Assembly: GCA_009667805.1 (NCBI GenBank)
Contig: CM019064.1
Location: 273,587,662-273,651,661, forward strand
Length of the DNA stretch: 64,000 nt
Origin: Leptobrachium leishanense
Lineage: Eukaryota; Chordata; Amphibia; Anura; Megophryidae
Reading direction: 5' to 3'
Made by a program: the position numbers and the translations under genes. Positions within the stretch are counted from its first letter, which is position 1, and every line of letters starts with the position of its first letter. Below the pieces are notes generated by a model, which did not search any database, was not told where the DNA came from, and was given only the letters and a program-made list of their open reading frames with translations. This document shows, piece after piece, positions 59,271-64,000 of this stretch.

Positions 59271-61172
59271 TCACAAAAAGGCTGAAAAAACATTCCTCTC
59301 GTTTAATCCCCGAGGGAAAACAGTGTCCAATCTATGGATCCACAGTACCTCTCTTTGAAGAAGGATTAAGGCTCTGTCACCCCCTCTCCTAGGAGGTGGG
59401 ACATGATCTATCGCCAGGAACTTTAATGAAGACAAGGGGTGGCCGCTTTGGAAAAAATGTCGAGCCACCGGCTTGTCTGACCTGCCATCTCTGTACCCAA
59501 TCCTGATGTTAGATCTGTGATTGCGTATTCTCTCGCAAAGCTGAGTTGTGGTCTTGCCCACATAGGCAAGGCCACACGGGCACAAGATTTTATAGACCAC
59601 AAACTCAGTTCTGCAAGTGATAAGATGTCTTATGGAGTATCGCTTCCCTGTATGGGGATGTCTGAATTCTTTTGAGGGGATCATATGGCCGCAAGTAACA
59701 CAACCTAAGCATCTTTTACATCCTAAGTTCTTAAATTGATTTTGGTCTTGATCATAACTTTTAATAGGATCCGCCCTCACCAAAAGATCTTTCAAACTGC
59801 GGTTTTTGCGATAACAAAACATCGGTTTATGTCTAAATGTTTCGGGCAGGTTTTGATCTTTTTCCAGGACCGACCAGTTCCTCCTCACCACTGAGGTGAT
59901 TTTATTCGAAGCTGTATCGAAAGTAAGGGGAAATTTGAATCTATCTGACCCACTTTTTTCTTTCATGGGGGCTCTCGCTCTCTCCAGGGCAGTTGTAAGC
60001 ACTGCTTCAGAATACCCCCGAGAGGCAAATTTCCGACACATGTCAGAAATCTGTTCCTCCCTAGTGGTCACATCGCTATTATTCCTTATGACCCTCAAAA
60101 GCTGGGAATAGGGCAATGATCGCTTCAAATGTTCTGGGTGTGCACTTTGCTCATGGAGCAAAGTGTTGCGATCTGTGGGCTTCAAAAACAAGGAGTACTG
60201 TAGGCAGTTGTCTTTTTTAAATACCCTTACGTCTAGAAAATTGATGGAATTTTCATTCACTATACTAGTGACCTTAATGGGTGTATCTAAATTGTTTATA
60301 CGGTGCTCAATCTCCTTTGCTTCATTAATCGTGCCCCGCCATATGATAAAGATGTCATCGATGAACCGTACATATTCAACGATTTTATCTGGAAATTGGG
60401 CTAAGATGTTGTCGGTCTCAAATTTGTACATGTAGGCATTGGCGTACATGGGGGCCATCGCGGCCCCCATGGACTTCCCAGTGCGCTGCAGGTACCACTT
60501 ATCCTCAAACCTGAAGTAATTATTTTCCAGTGCCAACGCCATCAACTCCAGAACAAATTCCACACATGGGCCAACATAATTTACAGAATTGGACAGCAGC
60601 CACCTCATGGCCTCAAGCCCTCCCCCATGAGGGATCACCGTATAAAGACTTCTCACGTCTAGTGTTATGAACACCACTTCATCACAGTTTACCACAACCG
60701 CTCTGAGTCTCTGCAAAAAATCATTGGTGTCTTTAATACACGTAGGGATACACTGTACCGGTGCTTTGAATAAAAAGTCAAGCCATTTGGCTGTTGGCTC
60801 AATGACTCCCCCTGTAGCTGAGACAATTGGACGTAGCGGTGGAGCTACTGGATCTTTGTGGATCTTTGGTATTCCATACACAACAGGTGTCCTCGGATGG
60901 GGTTTAAGTAGATACTGAAACAACTCTTCATTAATGTAGCCAGCTGATAATCCTCTTTGAATACTTTTTTCAAATTTAGCCATGATTTCTGCTGTTGGAT
61001 CACATGGCAACAGGGAATAGGTAACTCCATCTAAAAGCTGGGAATACATTTCTCTAGCATAATAGGTATAGTTTAAAATGGTAATAGCCCCTCCCTTATC
61101 TGCCTGCCTTATGATTATAGAGGCATCATCAGATAGGTTCTTGATTGCTTCACGTTCCTGTCTGGAGATGTT
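59271..61172 (-). CDS. Penelope-like polyprotein (RT + GIY-YIG), 5'-truncated
   Basis: From the Met at 61049 the frame is 592 aa, but it stays open upstream to the junction (including IIRQADKGGAITIL, the first RT motif), so the true N-terminus is cut off. Residues below count from that Met. RT: motif A LDVRSLYT with D131; RTGKSMGAAMAP (about 189-200); motif C RFIDDIF with D231/D232; FLDVRVFKK. Linker: four cysteines at 444, 447, 450 and 453, a CX2CX2CX2C zinc-finger-like cluster. GIY-YIG endonuclease: VVYKI (484-488), YVGKT (496-500), then R507, R509 and H511. Both catalytic centres look intact. Penelope-like RTs are telomerase-related and prime at nicks made by the endonuclease. Subfamily not assigned (Neptune-like is plausible). 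Confidence 0.92.
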   Translation of the reverse strand, partial: NISRQEREAIKNLSDDASIIIRQADKGGAITILNYTYYAREMYSQLLDGVTYSLLPCDPTAEIMAKFEKSIQRGLSAGYINEELFQYLLKPHPRTPVVYGIPKIHKDPVAPPLRPIVSATGGVIEPTAKWLDFLFKAPVQCIPTCIKDTNDFLQRLRAVVVNCDEVVFITLDVRSLYTVIPHGGGLEAMRWLLSNSVNYVGPCVEFVLELMALALENNYFRFEDKWYLQRTGKSMGAAMAPMYANAYMYKFETDNILAQFPDKIVEYVRFIDDIFIIWRGTINEAKEIEHRINNLDTPIKVTSIVNENSINFLDVRVFKKDNCLQYSLFLKPTDRNTLLHEQSAHPEHLKRSLPYSQLLRVIRNNSDVTTREEQISDMCRKFASRGYSEAVLTTALERARAPMKEKSGSDRFKFPLTFDTASNKITSVVRRNWSVLEKDQNLPETFRHKPMFCYRKNRSLKDLLVRADPIKSYDQDQNQFKNLGCKRCLGCVTCGHMIPSKEFRHPHTGKRYSIRHLITCRTEFVVYKILCPCGLAYVGKTTTQLCERIRNHRSNIRIGYRDGRSDKPVARHFFQSGHPLSSLKFLAIDHVPPPRRGGDRALILLQREVLWIHRLDTVFPRGLNERNVFSAFL

Positions 61173-62743
61173 ACACCGCTACGTCCAATTGTCTCAGCTA
61201 CAGGGGGAGTCATTGAGCCAACAGCCAAATGGCTTGACTTTTTATTCAAAGCACCGGTACAGTGTATCCCTACGTGTATTAAAGACACCAATGATTTTTT
61301 GCAGAGACTCAGAGCGGTTGTGGTAAACTGTGATGAAGTGGTGTTCATAACACTAGACGTGAGAAGTCTTTATACGGTGATCCCTCATGGGGGAGGGCTT
61401 GAGGCCATGAGGTGGCTGCTGTCCAATTCTGTAAATTATGTTGGCCCATGCGTGGAATTTGTTCTGGAGTTGTTGGCGTTGGCACTGGAAAATAATTACT
61501 TCAGGTTTGAGGATAAGTGGTACCTGCAGCGCACTGGGAAGTCCATGGGGGCCGCGATGGCCCCCATGTACGCCAATGCCTACATGTACAAATTTGAGAC
61601 CGACAACATCTTAGCCCAATTTCCAGATAAAATCGTTGAATATGTACGGTTCATCGATGACATCTTTATCATATGGCGGGGCACGATTAATGAAGCAAAG
61701 GAGATTGAGCACTGTATAAACAATTTAGATACACCCATTAAGGTCACTAGTATAGTGAATGAAAATTCCATCAATTTTCTAGACGTAAGGGTATTTAAAA
61801 AAGACAACTGCCTACAGTACTCCTTGTTTTTGAAGCCCACAGATCGCAACACTTTGCTCCATGAGCAAAGTGCACACCCAGAACATTTGAAGCGATCATT
61901 GCCCTATTCCCAGCTTTTGAGGGTCATAAGGAATAATAGCGATGTGACCACTAGGGAGGAACAGATTTCTGACATGTGTCAGAAATTTGCCTCTCGGGGG
62001 TATTCTGAAGCAGTGCTTACAACTGCCCTGGAGAGAGCGAGAGCCCCCATGAAAGAAAAAAGTGGGTCAGATAGATTCAAATTTCCCCTTACTTTCGATA
62101 CAGCTTCGAATAAAATCACCTCAGTGGTGAGGAGGAACTGGTCGGTCCTGGAAAAAAATCAAAACCTGCCCGAAACATTTAGACATAAACCGATGTTTTG
62201 TTATCGCAAAAACCGCAGTTTGAAAGATCTTTTGGTGAGGGCGGATCCTATTAAAAGTTATGATCAAGACCAAAATCAATTTAAGAACTTAGGATGTAAA
62301 AGATGCTTAGGTTGCGTTACTTGCGGCCATATGATCCCCTCAAAAGAATTCAGACATCCCCATACAGGGAAGCCATACTCCATAAGACATCTTATCACTG
62401 CAGAACTGAGTTTGTGGTCTATAAAATCTTGTGCACGTGTGGCCTTGCCTATGTGGGCAAGACCACAACTCAGCTTTGCGAGAGAATACGCAATCACAGA
62501 TCTAACATCAGGATTGGGTACAGAGATGGCAGGTCAGACAAGCCGGTGGCTCGACATTTTTTCCAAAGCGGCCACCCCTTGTCTTCATTAAAGTTCCTGG
62601 CGATAGATCATGTCCCACCTCCTAGGAGAGGGGGTGACAGAGCCTTAATCCTTCTTCAAAGAGAGGCACAGTGGATCCATAGATTGGACACTGTTTTCCC
62701 TCGGGGATTAAACCAGAGGAATGTTTTTTCAGCGTTTTTGTGA
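61172..62743 (+). pseudogene. Penelope-like polyprotein, second copy, truncated and frameshifted
   Basis: Begins in frame at LRPIVSATGG, equal to about residue 72 of the partner ORF, so the N-terminal RT motifs are missing. RT motifs A and C (FIDD) are intact. Loss of one T near 62398 (ATCACTGCAG here, ATCACTTGCAG in the partner) shifts the frame just before the GIY-YIG domain, which continues in the next frame to TGA at 62741-62743. A few residue differences from the partner (for example MetLeu to LeuLeu, Arg to Cys, Pro to Thr) show that the arms are very close but not identical. Confidence 0.9.
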
Positions 62744-63354
62744 TCTTGTGTAATAATAACAAATAGACGTGATTAGGGAGGCCTAATATGATCTAAGTTT
62801 TGCCTGGTGGCGTCGATTGGTGTAAATGGATCGGCAGTTACTTGTATATTTACCTTTGTTTTTAAAGAGGGTGGTGTGCTTTTGCTTTCCCCGCAGACAT
62901 TCCCGTTTGATTATGAGGTTGTGAGGGGCGGGACCAGGCGGGTAGTGTTTTGGTCCAACCTTAGACAAGACGTCGGGGTTGCTATGACAACCAGACCGAC
63001 GTAAATATACAACGCATAGCGCTCACCCACACTCGCAAATGTAATCATGATCGGAGGTCCCCGGAGACCGGCTTTTTCCTCATTTGATTTATTATGAGAA
63101 CATGGGGTAGCGGAGGCTGATATCGCTTCAGCGATGCCTTTAAATATTGCCCTGCAATGTCGTCAGGACAGCAGGATTAATCGGATTGACGTCATCAGTT
63201 GGCGCCCGATGTTGATCCCCGTGTGCAAATGATGGCCGTTCTGCGGATACCACCGGTCATTGGTTAGTGGGTCACTTCTGTTGGGGGGGCTTGTGATTAT
63301 TGTTTAATTAGGGTGTCTACTTAAACAGACACAGTTTTGGTTTTATATATGTTT

Positions 63355-63392
63355 GTCCTGATGAAGGCTCTGCGTTGAGCCGAAACGTTGAC
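63355..63392 (+). ncRNA. Hammerhead-ribozyme-like motif e (right Penelope arm)
   Basis: GTC (63355-63357), CTGATGA (63358-63364), A, GGCTC (63366-63370), loop TGCGTT, GAGCC (63377-63381), GAAA (63382-63385), ACGT, T, GAC (63390-63392). Identical core to motif d; only the stem II loop differs (TGCGTT against TGTGGT). Confidence 0.6.
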
Positions 63393-63538
63393 TTTTGGAT
63401 TCATTAAAGACGATTATTTTGGAAAATCCTATGAGTGCTTGCATCCTTGCCACCTTACATCAATCTTAGCCTTTGCTGAAGCACCGGGTGAGAGTGGAAC
63501 CCTGCAGTGAACCGTGAGTGCAAAAACCTTCGTGTGTA

Positions 63539-63559
63539 TTATATATATATATATATATA
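63539..63559. repeat. (TA)n microsatellite
   Basis: TA run just beyond the right Penelope arm, counterpart of 58529-58553. Confidence 0.8.
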
Positions 63560-63563
63560 CACA

Positions 63564-64000
63564 CAAACACTTTTCAATGCCATGACTTATGTTAAAATGA
63601 AAAAAAATGAAACTAACTCACCCTTCTATATTACACGAATCTTCAAAAACGAAACATTTAAATGTTTCACTTGCGAGTTGGAGTAACATTTTTGAAAGCC
63701 TTGCGTAGTTAAAATAATTTGTACAATTATACAATATATTAAGGCATTACAACATAAATTTATATTCTGGGTTATTCAGGGAGCACCAAAATGTCAAAAT
63801 GACCATGTTTCATATCATTGGAAAGGTCATGCTCTGGCAGTTCCACTGACATTTCGCATGACCCTCTAGCAGCTATGGGTCCAGAGATACAGGGGTCCAA
63901 AGGTGGGAAGGGAACACTCATCTGACGTTATCACACCCATGCGCAAGATCATCAGTGGGCGGGGATAGGTCCTATAGGTGGAATTGATATCCAAGATGTT
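63564..64000. other. Non-coding sequence to window end
   Basis: AT-rich, then from about 63770 GC-richer text that may be the start of another repeat cut by the window edge. No gene. Confidence 0.35.

Larger units (their letters stand above)
58556..63475. mobile_element. Penelope-like retroelement: head-to-head inverted pair
   Basis: 58556-60843 is an inverted copy of about 61171-63460, with only scattered differences. The left (minus) copy runs 330 bp further 5' before the junction near 61171. The right copy starts inside the RT gene. Both arms carry RT plus GIY-YIG coding sequence and a 3' region ending in a hammerhead-like motif and 'ggtggcaagg...', next to (TA)n. Adjacent 5'-truncated inverted copies are a known habit of Penelope-like elements. 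Confidence 0.92.

Noticed and set aside
59896..60435. Plus-strand ORFs across the Penelope RT region (and minus-strand mirrors at 61580-62497)
   Set aside because: Antisense shadows of the RT/GIY-YIG frame; repeated in both arms because the arms are inverted copies.

Overview
This is a eukaryotic, vertebrate window: long AT-rich non-coding DNA packed with transposable elements, plus one spliced host exon. The repeat mix is three Tc1-type transposons, a Penelope-like retroelement, L1 and L2 LINE pieces, hAT, TTAA-target and 3-bp-target MITEs. Several short repeat signatures are ones I associate with frog genomes. An anuran amphibian is the most likely source; this is inference, since no marker gene fixes the species. 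No prokaryotic genes, CRISPR arrays, rRNA or tRNA genes were seen.

The only host coding sequence I can support is a 161-bp exon on the minus strand at 25451-25611. It has consensus splice sites and encodes the end of a WW domain and the start of a PDZ domain of an FRMPD4-like scaffold protein. The rest of the window is probably intron of that very large gene. No other exon was recognised.

Layout: 0-5 kb has MITEs, a tandem repeat and a Tc1 copy with an internal deletion. 6-12.2 kb is one hAT element (8-bp target duplication) opened by a long-inverted-repeat transposon, which itself holds a foldback element, an H-type MITE and two TTAA elements. 12.5-14.4 kb is another nested foldback block. 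18-21.6 kb is a MITE-like element containing a complete ORF1-only L1 (5'UTR, ORF1, 3'UTR, poly(A), 16-bp target duplication). 22.7-23.7 kb is an L2 3' end. 27.1-28.9 kb is a large ORF-less inverted repeat with hammerhead-ribozyme-like cores. 31-33.6 kb is a second hAT copy carrying a multi-hairpin TTAA element. 34-53 kb is mostly intron sprinkled with MITEs and a second Tc1. 53-58 kb has L1 and L2 fragments and a third Tc1. 58.5-63.5 kb is a head-to-head pair of Penelope-like copies (RT plus GIY-YIG) forming a palindrome of about 4.9 kb, each arm ending in a hammerhead-like motif.

The two most interesting signals are RNA- or DNA-structural. (1) Five hammerhead-like cores occur in three different repeat contexts; stem I changes in a paired way between families and stem III is a short palindrome. 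(2) A TTAA-target element of about 1.2 kb is built almost entirely of consecutive hairpins, and its two long copies differ by base changes mirrored on both arms of a hairpin.
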